Shown here: positions 39,823 through 49,070 of the stretch, one piece after another | Layout: each line of letters opens with the position of its first letter | Numbering within the stretch: the first letter of the stretch is position 1 | NCBI RefSeq assembly: GCF_015355755.1 | Contig: NZ_JACVEE010000001.1 | Location: forward strand, 992,001-1,056,000 | Direction: 5' to 3' | DNA length: 64,000 nt | Source: Nocardia sp. XZ_19_385 | GTDB taxonomy: Bacteria; Actinomycetota; Actinomycetes; Mycobacteriales; Mycobacteriaceae | Translations under genes and position numbers: made by a program | Notes under the pieces: generated by a model | What the model saw: the letters and a program-made list of their open reading frames with translations, nothing else | Told to the model about the DNA's origin: nothing | The model's database searches: none

Positions 39823-41064
39823 TCAGGAGCCCAGCAGGCCCTTAGCGATGTGGGTGACCTGGATTTCGTTGCTGCCCGCGTAGATCATCAGCGACTTCGC
39901 GTCGCGCGCAAGCTGTTCCACCTTGTACTCGCGCATGTAGCCGTTGCCGCCGAAGAGCTGCACGGCTTCCATCGCCACCTCGGTGGCGGCGCGGGAGGAG
40001 TACAGCTTCATCGCCGAAGCCTCGGCGAGGGAGACCTGCTCGCCCGCGGCGGTGCGTTCGACGGCGTTGAAGACCATGTTCTGCACGTTGATCCGGGCGA
40101 CTTCCATTTCGGCGAGCTTGAGCTGGATCAACTGGAACTGGGCGATCTCGCGTCCCCACAGCTTGCGCGACTTCGCGTAATCGACGCAGAGCCGGTGACA
40201 TTCGTTGATGATGCCCAGCGCCAGGGAGGCGATGCCGATGCGTTCGGCGGCGAACGACTCCTTCGCGCTGTCCTTGCCGTCGCCCTTGGCCGGGTTCTCG
40301 GTTTCGCCGAGCAGACGGTCCTTGGTGATGCGGACGTTGTCGAAGAACAGCTCGCCGGTGGGTGAGGAGTTCATGCCCATCTTCTTGAACGGCTTGCCCT
40401 GGGTGAAGCCGGGCATGCCCTGGTCCAGAACGAAACTCAGCACCTTGCGGTCGCGGCGATCCACGGTGGCGTCGCCCTCGTCGAGCTTGGCGTAGACGAC
40501 GGTGACATCGGCATAGGGGCCGTTGGTGATGAAGGTCTTCTGGCCGTTGAGGATGTAGTCCTCGCCGTCGCGGCGCACGTAGGACTTCATGCCGCCGAAA
40601 GCGTCGGAGCCTGAGTCGGGTTCGGTGATCGCCCAGGCGCCGACCTTCTCGAAGGTCACCAGTTCCGGCAGCCAGCGCTTCTTCTGTGCGAGGGTGCCGC
40701 GGCTGCGGATGGTGCCGACGGTCAGGCCCAGCGAAACACCCATCGAGGCAACGAGGCCCAGACTCACACCGGCGAGCTCGCTGTTGAGGACCACGCCCAT
40801 ACTGCCCGCACCGCTGAAACCGGACGACTTCTCAGTGGCCGCGGCTGCTTCGCCGCGTTCCTTGGCCTCTTCGCGGGCGATCGTCTTCGCCAAGCTCTCG
40901 CGCGCCATCTCGTCCATGCCGAAGGTGGCGTACAGCTTGCGAATGATGTCGAACGGCGGCAGCTCACCGCTTTCCAGCTTCTCGACGTGCGGTTTGACCT
41001 CCTTGTCGATGAACCCGCGCAGCGCGTCGCGGAACATCAGGTCGGTGTCGGACCACTGGTACAT
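39823..41064 (-). CDS. Acyl-CoA dehydrogenase (FadE-type) with KstR-like box
   Basis: 413 aa. FAD/substrate motifs WAITEPDSGSDAFG, LNGQKTFITNGPYAD and FGGNGYMREYKVEQLARDAK. At the usual position of the catalytic glutamate (Y-E-G in medium-chain enzymes) the protein has IYA396GSNEIQ. A glutamate is present instead at 274 (AAERIGIAS), the site used by isovaleryl- and long-chain acyl-CoA dehydrogenases, so the base is probably E274. An acidic/alanine insertion (REEAKERGEAAAATEKS, about 64-80) is unusual. ATG 41064 has GGGAG eight bases upstream. A TAGAACGCGTTCTA box lies in the promoter, pointing to sterol or related lipid catabolism. Confidence 0.9.
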   Translation of the reverse strand: MYQWSDTDLMFRDALRGFIDKEVKPHVEKLESGELPPFDIIRKLYATFGMDEMARESLAKTIAREEAKERGEAAAATEKSSGFSGAGSMGVVLNSELAGVSLGLVASMGVSLGLTVGTIRSRGTLAQKKRWLPELVTFEKVGAWAITEPDSGSDAFGGMKSYVRRDGEDYILNGQKTFITNGPYADVTVVYAKLDEGDATVDRRDRKVLSFVLDQGMPGFTQGKPFKKMGMNSSPTGELFFDNVRITKDRLLGETENPAKGDGKDSAKESFAAERIGIASLALGIINECHRLCVDYAKSRKLWGREIAQFQLIQLKLAEMEVARINVQNMVFNAVERTAAGEQVSLAEASAMKLYSSRAATEVAMEAVQLFGGNGYMREYKVEQLARDAKSLMIYAGSNEIQVTHIAKGLLGS

Positions 41065-41106
41065 CGTGCAAACTCCCACGGGATCGCCGGAACGGTGTCG
41101 TCAATA

Positions 41107-41120
41107 TAGAACGCGTTCTA
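41107..41120. promoter_or_regulatory. KstR-type operator upstream of the acyl-CoA dehydrogenase
   Basis: TAGAACGCGTTCTA, a perfect palindrome that fits TNNAACNNGTTNNA, the motif of the cholesterol-catabolism repressor KstR. It is 43 bases from the dehydrogenase start and overlaps the stop codon of the upstream response-regulator gene, so the promoter lies within that gene's end. Confidence 0.7.
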
Positions 41121-41759
41121 GTTTAGCCCCGAGCCGCGGCGGTGCGCGTAGACCGCCAGGCGGACGCGGTTGTCACAGCCGGTCTTGTCCATCAGGTTGC
41201 CCACGTGGGTCTTCACGGTGGTGACGCCCATGTGCAGTCGGTCGGCGATCTCCTGATTGCTCGCGCCTTCGCCGACCAGGGCGAGCACCTCACGCTCACG
41301 CGGGGTGAGGGCGACGGTGCCGGGAGCGGAGTCCGGGGCGGCGGCCAGTGCGCGGCCGACGAGCCGGGGCACCAGCGCGGGCGAGAAGGGCATGTCGCCG
41401 TCGACGGTGCGGCGGATGGCGGTGAGCAAGTCGGTGGCGGCGGTGTCCTTGACCAGGAAACCCGCGGCGCCCGCCGCGAGCGCGGGATACAGGTGCTCGT
41501 CGTCGTCGAAGGTGGTGAGCACCAATACCTTTGCCTCAGCGGAGGATCCGGCGATCTGCCGGGTCGCCGCGACGCCGTCCATGCCGGGCATCCGCAGATC
41601 CATCAGGACCAGATCGGGATTCAGTTCCGCGCACAACCGGACCGCCTCGACACCGTCGGCGGCCTCCCCGACGACCCGCATATCGGTGGTGGATTCCAGC
41701 AGCATCCGCAGGCCGGTGCGGATCAGGCGCTGATCGTCGACGAGCAACACGGTGATCAT
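41118..41759 (-). CDS. NarL/FixJ-family response regulator
   Basis: 213 aa. Receiver with D8-D9, phospho-acceptor D54 (LVLMD) and FLVKDT; LuxR-type helix-turn-helix at about 148-205 (TPREREVLALVGEGASNQEIADRLHMGVTTVKTHVGNL). Its start overlaps the stop of the kinase gene by four bases. The kinase start faces a multicopper oxidase gene, the likeliest target. Confidence 0.9.
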   Translation of the reverse strand: MITVLLVDDQRLIRTGLRMLLESTTDMRVVGEAADGVEAVRLCAELNPDLVLMDLRMPGMDGVAATRQIAGSSAEAKVLVLTTFDDDEHLYPALAAGAAGFLVKDTAATDLLTAIRRTVDGDMPFSPALVPRLVGRALAAAPDSAPGTVALTPREREVLALVGEGASNQEIADRLHMGVTTVKTHVGNLMDKTGCDNRVRLAVYAHRRGSGLN

Positions 41760-42928
41760 CGCGGCATCAGCTCCCGGGTCGCGGTCGCGGGTAACCAGGC
41801 ATCGACCACCCAGCCGTCCGCGGTCGGGCCCACCTCGAGCACGCCGCCGGCGATATCGACCCGCTCACGGATCCCGATGATGCCGTGCCCCAGCGGATTC
41901 GGCCGCGCATCGCGACCGCCGCTGCCGATCCGCACCGTGATGCCGCCGTCGCCGCGCGTCACTGTGACCGCGACCGGACGCGCCCGGTCGGCATGCTTCA
42001 TCACATTGGTGAGCGACTCCTGCACGATCCGCAGCAAGGTGAGCCGCCCGACCGCGTCGAGCCCGGACGGGTCGGACATCAGGTCCGCGTCGATGACGAA
42101 ACCGGCGGCGCGGGCCCGCTCGACCGCCGCGGCGACCTCGCGGCCCAGCGTCTCGGATTCGACCAGGGCGACCGCGCCGAGATCGGGGTCGCGCAGTGCG
42201 ACCAGCAGCCGTCGGATGTCGGCCAGCGAATCCGCGGCCGCGCCGTGCACGTCGTCGAGCACCGAGGTCACCCGGGGATCGGGGTCGGCCAGCACATGCC
42301 GGGCCACCTCGACGCGCAGCACGATCGAGGCCATGTGATGGGCCACCAGATCGTGCAGTTCCCGGGCCATCGCGCTGCGCTCGGCGGCGCGGGTGTGCGA
42401 TTCCGCTTCCGCCCGGCGCGCTTCGGCGGCGCGGGCCTCGAGCCGGAACTTCTCCGCGAGATCGCGCTGAGCACGCAGATACAACCCGAGCAGCAGCGGC
42501 AGCCCGGCGTAGGCGACCGTTTCCACCGCCGTCGCCGCCCGCCAGAACGGCATGTGATCGAACCAGAGTCCGATCAACAGGGCCGCGGCCCAGCAGCTCG
42601 CGGCCAGCGCCACCTTGCCGCGGCTGTGAGTGCGCATCACCGCGTCGGTGAGCGCGACCGCCCCGAGATAGGGCACCAGACCCGACAACCCCCACGCGTC
42701 GGCCAGGAACAGCGGCACCGCCAGCGCGGACAGCGCCACCGATACCGCGAGCGGCCACCGGGCGCCGAACACGAGCAGCACCGCCGCCGTCATCGCGAGC
42801 AGCCAGTAACTCACCGGCACCCGATATTGGCCGGGGAAGGTGCTCGCGAGCAGAAGCAGCGGAACCAGCACCAGAGGTACGCAGCGCAACAGCAGCCACT
42901 GGTCACGGCGTGGAGCGGTTTCGGTCAC
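41756..42928 (-). CDS. NarL-type sensor histidine kinase
   Basis: 390 aa. Five to six membrane helices in residues 11-150 with no sizeable outside domain. Dimerisation helix with His192 (SAMARELHDLVAHHMASIVLRVEV), N-box SLTNVMKHADRA, degenerate G1 (VRIGSGGRD) and G2 LGHGIIGIRERV. GTG 42928 is preferred, since the frame upstream to 43690 is antisense to the multicopper oxidase gene. Forms an operon with the response regulator and is divergent from the oxidase across 177 bases. Confidence 0.88.
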   Translation of the reverse strand: MTETAPRRDQWLLLRCVPLVLVPLLLLASTFPGQYRVPVSYWLLAMTAAVLLVFGARWPLAVSVALSALAVPLFLADAWGLSGLVPYLGAVALTDAVMRTHSRGKVALAASCWAAALLIGLWFDHMPFWRAATAVETVAYAGLPLLLGLYLRAQRDLAEKFRLEARAAEARRAEAESHTRAAERSAMARELHDLVAHHMASIVLRVEVARHVLADPDPRVTSVLDDVHGAAADSLADIRRLLVALRDPDLGAVALVESETLGREVAAAVERARAAGFVIDADLMSDPSGLDAVGRLTLLRIVQESLTNVMKHADRARPVAVTVTRGDGGITVRIGSGGRDARPNPLGHGIIGIRERVDIAGGVLEVGPTADGWVVDAWLPATATRELMPR

Positions 42929-42957
42929 CGATCCACGGTAGGGGACGTGATGGCGTG

Positions 42958-42985
42958 GCCACCTCCTCCCCCGGTAGGAGGTGGC
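42958..42985. repeat. 10-bp inverted repeat in the kinase/multicopper oxidase promoter region
   Basis: GCCACCTCCT (42958-42967) and AGGAGGTGGC (42976-42985) with an eight-base loop, 30 bases from the kinase start and 121 bases from the oxidase start. Could be the response-regulator site or a leader hairpin. Confidence 0.5.
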
Positions 42986-43105
42986 GCGGCGACAGTTATC
43001 ACACAGCAAGTGTTGCCACAAGGGGCTGCGGCAGGAGTGCGGCGGCCCGGATCCGCGGCCCGCGGGTGGAGGAGACCCGGTCCGGCGCTGACGAGGATTT
43101 CCAGC

Positions 43106-44599
43106 ATGACTTTTTCGCGAAGGGGGTTCCTGGCCGGGCTCGCGGCCGCGCCGATCGCCGTCAGCGCGGGCTGCGCGCTCGGACGTTCGGACATCGCGGC
43201 CTCGGGACCGCGACCACTGCCGATCCCGCCGCTGGCCGACTCGACCGTCGGCGCGGACGGCGTCCGCAACTTCCGGCTCACGCTCGCGCCGGGCACCGCC
43301 GAGATCCTTCCCGGAAAGCGCACGCCCACCTGGGGTTTGAACGGCCCCTACCTCGGCCCGACGCTGCGCGCGCGGCGCGGGGAAACGGTCGCGTTCCAGG
43401 TGCGCAACGACCTGCCCGAGCCGACCACGGTGCACTGGCACGGCATGCGGGTGCCCGCCCGCATGGACGGCGGACCGCATCAGACGATCGCCACCGGCGG
43501 CACCTGGGCGCCGTCCTGGACCATCGAGCAACAGGCCGCCACCCTCTGGTACCACCCGCATCCGCACGGCGGCACCGAGAAGCACGTCTATCGCGGCCTG
43601 GCCGGGTTCTTCCTGATCGACGACGACGCCGCCGACGCCCTCGATCTGCCGAACGACTATGGGGTGGACGACATTCCGCTGGTAATCCAAGACCGCCGCT
43701 TCACCGCGGACGGCGCGCTCGACGAATCCGATCCGACCGATATCGGCCTGCTCGGTGACACCATCGTCACGAATGGCATTGCGGGAGCCTATTTCCGGGC
43801 CCGCACGTCACGAATCCGGTTGCGCCTGCTGAACGGATCCTCCGGGCGGCTCTACAATCTCGGATTCGCCGACAACCGCGAGTTCCAGGTGGTCGGTACC
43901 GACGGCGGCCTGCTGCCGAAGCCGGTCCCGCTCAACCGAATTCAGCTCAGCCCTGGCGAACGAGCCGAGATCGTGGTGCCGGTCCAGGCCGGCGATCAGG
44001 TCATGCTGCGGGCCTTGCCGATCGAGAACCGCGGCGACATGGACGCGGCCGAGGCTCGCGAGTTCGGCTTCGACGACAGCTTCGACATTCTGCAGGTTCG
44101 CGGCGCGGCGTCGGTCAGAACTGCTGCGGTCGTGCCGGATTCACTGATTCCCAGAGTGGCGATCCCGACCGCGGGCGCGGCCGCCAACCGGCGCTTCGAA
44201 TTGCAGTGGTTCCAGATCAACAAGCTGCAGATGGACATGAACCGCATCGACTTCACCGTCGCCGCCGACAGCACCGAAGTGTGGACGGTGCGCAATGCCG
44301 ACAACTGGCCGCACAACTTCCACGTGCACGACGTGCAGTTCCAGATCACCGAAATCGACGGCGCCGCACCACCACCCGTGCTCGCGGGCTGGAAGGACAC
44401 CGTCTACACCGAACCCGGCTCCATCTACACCCTGGTCATGCGGTTCTCCGAGCACACCGACCCGACCTACCCCTACATGTATCACTGCCACCTGCTACTG
44501 CACGAGGATCACGGCATGATGGGCCAGTTCCTGGTGCTCGGTCCCGGCCAGCAGCCTGCCCCGATGCAGATGCCGATGTCGCACGGCGGGCACGGGTGA
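43106..44599 (+). CDS. Tat-exported multicopper oxidase lipoprotein (CueO/MmcO-like)
   Basis: 497 aa. Twin-arginine signal SRRGFLAGLAAAPIAVSAGC combines Tat export with a lipobox ending at Cys25. Copper ligands are all present: VHWHGMRVP, WYHPHPHGG, NWPHNFHVHDVQF and HCHLLLHEDHGMMGQF, the last giving the type 1 copper Cys, His and axial Met. The C-terminus is methionine/histidine-rich (PAPMQMPMSHGGHG). Such enzymes oxidise Cu(I) or Fe(II) outside the cell and protect against copper. The start has GAGGATTT upstream. Divergent from a two-component system; its stop abuts that of the UbiB kinase gene. Confidence 0.93.
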   Translation: MTFSRRGFLAGLAAAPIAVSAGCALGRSDIAASGPRPLPIPPLADSTVGADGVRNFRLTLAPGTAEILPGKRTPTWGLNGPYLGPTLRARRGETVAFQVRNDLPEPTTVHWHGMRVPARMDGGPHQTIATGGTWAPSWTIEQQAATLWYHPHPHGGTEKHVYRGLAGFFLIDDDAADALDLPNDYGVDDIPLVIQDRRFTADGALDESDPTDIGLLGDTIVTNGIAGAYFRARTSRIRLRLLNGSSGRLYNLGFADNREFQVVGTDGGLLPKPVPLNRIQLSPGERAEIVVPVQAGDQVMLRALPIENRGDMDAAEAREFGFDDSFDILQVRGAASVRTAAVVPDSLIPRVAIPTAGAAANRRFELQWFQINKLQMDMNRIDFTVAADSTEVWTVRNADNWPHNFHVHDVQFQITEIDGAAPPPVLAGWKDTVYTEPGSIYTLVMRFSEHTDPTYPYMYHCHLLLHEDHGMMGQFLVLGPGQQPAPMQMPMSHGGHG

Positions 44600-45970
44600 T
44601 CACCGCGTGGCGCGCCACCCCGCTACCGCACGCCCGATCTCGGTGACCGGCGGTTCCCGGTAGAGCCACTCGCGGGCGATCCGGTGCCAGTTGTTGGTGG
44701 TTTTCAGCTGGCCCAGGGCCGCGAAGGTGAACAGGTCGGCGCGGCGGGAGAAGACGTGCTCGGGTGGAAGCCGTTGGGTGCGCATGCCTTTGAACTCGGC
44801 GGCCCGGGGATCCACGGCCATGATCACCGCGCCGGTGGCGAGCTCGGGGGTGATGGTGATCTCCTCGTCGAGCAGGTGCCAGCCCGCCGCCGCCCAGACG
44901 TAATCCAGGACTTCCTGAGCGGAGACATCGGAATCCGGGTCGATGATGTCGTGCCCGGCCCACGCGTCGTAGAGGTCCTGGGCGCGGTATTCGCCTGCGG
45001 CGAGCAGACATTCGCGTTCGAATTCGACGCGCACCGGCTCCATGTGGCTGTAGAGCCCGAAGTCCACGAATCCGACCCGGCCGTCCGCGGCGTAGAGGAT
45101 ATTGCCCGGATGCGGGTCGCCGCAGAATTCGTAGTCGGAGAACAGGGACCCGACATAGAAGCGGTACACCAGCTCACCGATCCGGTCGCGATCGACGGCT
45201 GGCAAATCCTGTATCTCGTGAAATGACTGTCCCGCAACGAATTCCGTCACCAGCACGTGCGGGCCGCAGAGCTCGCCGATCACGTTCGGCACGGTGATGA
45301 ACGGGTGACCGCGATAGCGTTCGGAGATCCGATGCTGGGTCAGCGCTTCGCGCTCGTAGTCGAGTTCGCTGCCGATGTTGCGGGCGATCTCTTCCAGCAC
45401 ATCGTTGTCGGCCGCACTGGGCAGCACGGACTTCCATAATCGGCTGAACATCGCCAGATTGCGCATATCCGCCTCGACCGCATCGTCGACACCCGGATAT
45501 TTCACCTTCACCGCGACTTCGCGCCCGTCGTGCAGCCGGGCGCGATAGACCTGGCCGATCGACGCCGCGGCGATCGCGGTCTCGTCGAAATCGGCGAACG
45601 CGCGCGTCAAGGGGCCAAGATCGTCCTCGATCACCCTGCGCATGCCCGCGAACGGCACCACCGGCGCCTGATCGCGCAGCTCGGCGAGCTTGACCCGGAA
45701 CATCTCCCGATGCGATTCCGGCATCAGGTCGACATCGAGCACCGACAGCATCTGCCCGACCTTCATCGCCGCGCCCTTGAGGCCGCCGAGCACAGTGACC
45801 AGCTGCTGCGCCGTCTGCAGCGTGGATCGTTCGGCGAGTAGTTCGCGCGCTTGCTCGGGCCGCCCGATCATCGACAACCGGGTGCCGACTCCGCGGATCG
45901 CCTGGCCCGCCACCATCGCGCTGATCTTGCCGCCGCGCGCGAGCCTGCTCTTCGGTACCCGACCGGTCAT
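44600..45970 (-). CDS. ABC1/UbiB-family atypical kinase
   Basis: 456 aa. Family signatures: GLKGAAMKVGQMLS (KxGQ), AAASIGQVYRARLHDGREVAVKVKYPGV (Ala-rich loop and invariant Lys), IGSELDYEREA (ExD), CGDPHPGNIL and VGFVDFG. UbiB-type proteins are ATPases linked to isoprenoid-quinone metabolism; bacteria without ubiquinone, as expected here, keep them with unknown roles. ATG 45970 has GGAGG five bases upstream. A TetR gene lies divergently 129 bases away and probably controls it. Confidence 0.9.
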   Translation of the reverse strand: MTGRVPKSRLARGGKISAMVAGQAIRGVGTRLSMIGRPEQARELLAERSTLQTAQQLVTVLGGLKGAAMKVGQMLSVLDVDLMPESHREMFRVKLAELRDQAPVVPFAGMRRVIEDDLGPLTRAFADFDETAIAAASIGQVYRARLHDGREVAVKVKYPGVDDAVEADMRNLAMFSRLWKSVLPSAADNDVLEEIARNIGSELDYEREALTQHRISERYRGHPFITVPNVIGELCGPHVLVTEFVAGQSFHEIQDLPAVDRDRIGELVYRFYVGSLFSDYEFCGDPHPGNILYAADGRVGFVDFGLYSHMEPVRVEFERECLLAAGEYRAQDLYDAWAGHDIIDPDSDVSAQEVLDYVWAAAGWHLLDEEITITPELATGAVIMAVDPRAAEFKGMRTQRLPPEHVFSRRADLFTFAALGQLKTTNNWHRIAREWLYREPPVTEIGRAVAGWRATR

Positions 45971-46099
45971 CACACCTCCGTTGATCCACCACATTTCACC
46001 CTATGAGGGCTCCTCATGATCGGTAATTCGCCCACGCGGCAGCCCGGACCATGCCTAAGCTGAGCGCCGCTCATTTTCTCGAGTCGGCAGGAGGCAACG

Positions 46100-46726
46100 A
46101 TGCCGTCGAAAGCGTCAGGTCAGCGGCGGCGGCCGGCCCAGGAACGCGCCAGGGCAACCCGGGAGCACATCCTGGACACGGCCGCCACGCTTTTCGGCGA
46201 GCGCGGCATCGCGAACACCTCGACCAACCGCATCGCGGCCGAGGCCGGGGTGAGTATCGGCACCGTCTATCGGTACTTCTCCGACCGCGCCGTGATCGTC
46301 GAGGAGCTGCTGCGGCGCTTGCTGGAAACCATCGAACAACGCTTCACCCAGCAGATATTCGGCCTGTCGGACCGGTCCACGCTGGAGATGGTCACCGGCA
46401 TCCTCGAGGTTCTCTCCGAGGAACTGGCAGCCCAGGCCCGGCTGGTGCGCGCACTCGTGGAGGGCGTGCAGTTCTACAGCAGCGGCATCCCCGAATTCGA
46501 GCCGCGGCTGCGGCTGCTGGTCAAGGTGATGGTGATCCAGATCCTCGGTCCCGGCGACGATCACGAGTACGACGTGATGACTTTTGTGCTGATCAATACA
46601 TGTTTCGCGGCGGTGGTCCGGTCCGCGGCGCTGGAGGTCGACGCCCAAGCGCGCCAAGAGGCGATTCAGATGACCGCGCGCATGATCGCGGCCTGGACCG
46701 ACAACGAACGCGACCGCGCGGCCTGA
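46100..46726 (+). CDS. TetR-family transcriptional regulator
   Basis: 208 aa. Helix-turn-helix at about 17-62: ATREHILDTAATLFGERGIANTS, then TNRIAAEAGVSIGTVYRYFSDRAVI. Ligand domain resembles the large AcrR-like group; LVRALVEGVQFY and the C-terminal MTARMIAAWTDN are typical. The ATG has GGAGG five bases upstream. Divergent from the UbiB-type kinase. The following 205 bases before the PucR-type gene contain no further gene. Confidence 0.87.
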   Translation: MPSKASGQRRRPAQERARATREHILDTAATLFGERGIANTSTNRIAAEAGVSIGTVYRYFSDRAVIVEELLRRLLETIEQRFTQQIFGLSDRSTLEMVTGILEVLSEELAAQARLVRALVEGVQFYSSGIPEFEPRLRLLVKVMVIQILGPGDDHEYDVMTFVLINTCFAAVVRSAALEVDAQARQEAIQMTARMIAAWTDNERDRAA

Positions 46727-46931
46727 AAGTGAGCGGTGCCCTAGCAATTGGCGTCGCGAGCACTCCGCCACACTGCGCGGCAATCGGCATTCGCCCAGGT
46801 GCGCCCCCACCTTTACCCGCATTCGCCGAGATTCCGAAGAGGAGTAGAAGGTGAGTTCGTTTGCAGTTTACGGTTTCTGATAGAGCGGGTAACACCTACC
46901 GCTTTTAGAAAGTTCGGAAGAGAGGTCACCG

Positions 46932-48218
46932 ATGACCGTGGATACGTCACCCAACCCGGGCCGGACCCGCCCCGGAACATCGCTGGCCGAGCCACTGCGG
47001 AACGTGCGCGCGCTCTCGCGGGAGATGGTCACGCATTTCCTGGAGACGGTGGTCTCGTGCCGCACCCTGCCCGGGGAATCGCTCGACGGCGACGTCACCA
47101 CCGTCACCCGCATGTGCCTGGAACTGGCGGTCAGCATGCTCGACGGCACCGACGCCCCGGAGAAGATCCGCCGGCTCGAACACGCCGCGGCGCAGTGGGC
47201 ACGCGAGGGCGTGCCGATCGACACCGTGCACCGGGCCATGCACGAGGGGTTCCGGCTCGGACTCGACCTCGTCGTCATGAGCGCGGCCACCGGGTACACC
47301 CACGAGGACGATCAGCTGGTGCTGCGCCGCGGCGACTACGACGATCTCGTCGGCGGCGCGCGCATCGTCGTCGACATCCTCGACACCATGACCAGCGCGG
47401 TCTCCAAAGCCTATGTGCGGGAACTGCGTTCGGTGGTCCGTGAACACCACCACGGCGTGCACACCATGACCTCCGCGCTCCTGGCCGGGCACCCCACCTC
47501 CACGATGGCCCGGGAATCCGGTATCGAGATCGCCGACCGGTACCACGTCCTGGCCTTGGCCATACCCCCGCACCCGGAGGAGGCCAATCCCGCGGTGGAC
47601 CGCAATGTCGTCGCGCGCCGCAAACTGCGGCGCGTACAGGCCGCGCTCGCCAGCGCGGGTGACACCGTGTTGTCGCTGCTCAGCGTGGACGGCGGGACCC
47701 TGCTCATTCCCACGACCGCCGAAACCGTCGACCTCGACCGCCTCGTCGCCATGCTGTCCCAGGCCGGGCAGGTGCCGATCACCGCGGCCGTGGTCTCGGT
47801 GGCCGCTGCGGATATACCCGGCGCTGCCGACCAGGCCCATCAGCTGCTCGACATGGTGCACCGGCTGCGGCTCGAACGCGGCCTGTACCGATTCGACGAT
47901 CTCGCCCTCGAATACCAGCTGACCCGGCCCGGCCCGGGTCGCGAACAACTGTGCACCCTGCTCGACCCGCTCGACTCACACCCCGAACTGCTCGGCACCC
48001 TGCACCTGCACATCAGCAACAACCTCAACCGCCAGCGCACGGCGCACGCGCTGCACGTGCACACCAACACCGTCGACTACCGGCTCAAGCGCATCGCCGC
48101 GATCACCGGCTTCGATCCGAGCCAGGCCAGTGGGCTGTGGTACCTCCGGTCGGCGCTCGTCGCACGGAGTTACCGAGACCAGCCCGAAGCCGCGAAATCG
48201 GTCGTCCCGCAACGCTAG
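46932..48218 (+). CDS. PucR/CdaR-type helix-turn-helix regulator
   Basis: 428 aa. The N-terminal helical domain (about 20-165, RALSREMVTHFLETVVSC, IDTVHRAMHEGFRLGLDLV) resembles the RsbRD_N-type sensor domain; a middle GGDEF-like domain spans about 185-340; the C-terminal HTH_30 is TLHLHISNNLNRQRTAHAL, HVHTNTVDYRLKRIAAITG. Very common in Nocardia and mycobacteria, usually regulating nearby catabolic genes. No partner is obvious: the next gene converges. The start is preceded by AGAGAGGTCACCG. An AT-rich patch at 46855-46910 may hold its promoter. Confidence 0.88.
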   Translation: MTVDTSPNPGRTRPGTSLAEPLRNVRALSREMVTHFLETVVSCRTLPGESLDGDVTTVTRMCLELAVSMLDGTDAPEKIRRLEHAAAQWAREGVPIDTVHRAMHEGFRLGLDLVVMSAATGYTHEDDQLVLRRGDYDDLVGGARIVVDILDTMTSAVSKAYVRELRSVVREHHHGVHTMTSALLAGHPTSTMARESGIEIADRYHVLALAIPPHPEEANPAVDRNVVARRKLRRVQAALASAGDTVLSLLSVDGGTLLIPTTAETVDLDRLVAMLSQAGQVPITAAVVSVAAADIPGAADQAHQLLDMVHRLRLERGLYRFDDLALEYQLTRPGPGREQLCTLLDPLDSHPELLGTLHLHISNNLNRQRTAHALHVHTNTVDYRLKRIAAITGFDPSQASGLWYLRSALVARSYRDQPEAAKSVVPQR

Positions 48219-48227
48219 CCGCGGGGG

Positions 48228-49052
48228 TCAGCTGGCCTTTCGCTGGGCCGAAGCGCGCGTCACCCAGTCGATGATGGTGTTGGCGACCAGGTCCGGGTCG
48301 TCGAACATCGGGACGTGGCCGACGCCGCGATTGGTGTGCCAGGTGGCGGTCGGCACCAGCTTGCGCCACGGGTCGGAGTAGCGCGGCATGGTCAGGAGCC
48401 GGTCGCTCGTCCCCCAGGAGATGAGGACGGGGATGCCTAGGTCGCCGTAGGGCTCGGTCTGCGCGACGATCGGGCGGGGTAGGTCGTCGATCAAGGTGCA
48501 GGTGAGTGCGTCGTAGCAGGCGACGAGGGCCTGCTCGGTGGTCAGCCGGTCACCGTGCTCGCAGACCAAGCGCAGCAGATTGCGACGCAGCACGGGCACG
48601 CGCATCAGGGTCGGCAGCGCGGGAAGGCCTAGTTGCAAGCTCCGGCGCATCGAGTGGAAGAGCGCGGGGACACGGATTTCGGCAGGCGCCCAGCCTCCGG
48701 CCGGGGCTAGCGCCACAACGCTGCGGGCGCGCCCGCGCCGGGCCAATTCCATTGCGCCCCAGCCGCCGAGCGAGTTGCCGACGATATGGGCGGTGCCGAA
48801 TCCAGCATCGTCCATGGCGGCCTCGACCGCTGCGACCATGCCATCGATGGTGAGCGGCCGGACGCCGGGCTGGCCCGCGTGGCCGGGCAGGTTCGGGGCG
48901 AATACGTCGTATCGGTCGACGAGGGCGGGCAGCACCGATTCCCAGCAGCGCCACGTACTGGTGGCGCCATGCAGCAGCACGAGCGGCTCACCGGAACCCG
49001 CACGGTAGTGCGCGGGTGGTGTCGGCGATACACGCCGGTCCGAGTTCGTCAT
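48228..49052 (-). CDS. Alpha/beta-hydrolase
   Basis: 274 aa. LVLLHGATSTWRCW (oxyanion HG), APNLPGHAG, nucleophile Ser in VGNSLGGWGAMELA, LISWGTSDRL (Asp) and GVGHVPMFDDP (His): a complete catalytic triad. Cytoplasmic, no signal. It follows the TetR gene by 18 bases on the same strand, so both form an operon that faces the fused acyl-CoA carboxylase. A thioesterase or lactone/ester hydrolase role is consistent; the substrate is unknown. Confidence 0.88.
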   Translation of the reverse strand: MTNSDRRVSPTPPAHYRAGSGEPLVLLHGATSTWRCWESVLPALVDRYDVFAPNLPGHAGQPGVRPLTIDGMVAAVEAAMDDAGFGTAHIVGNSLGGWGAMELARRGRARSVVALAPAGGWAPAEIRVPALFHSMRRSLQLGLPALPTLMRVPVLRRNLLRLVCEHGDRLTTEQALVACYDALTCTLIDDLPRPIVAQTEPYGDLGIPVLISWGTSDRLLTMPRYSDPWRKLVPTATWHTNRGVGHVPMFDDPDLVANTIIDWVTRASAQRKAS

Positions 49053-49070
49053 CGTTGACGAGTCCTTTCT

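Noticed and set aside
41756..42928. Inactive kinase because of a degenerate G1 box
   Set aside because: His192, the N-box and G2 are intact, and altered G1 boxes are frequent in NarL-type kinases (the kinase at 31388 is similar).
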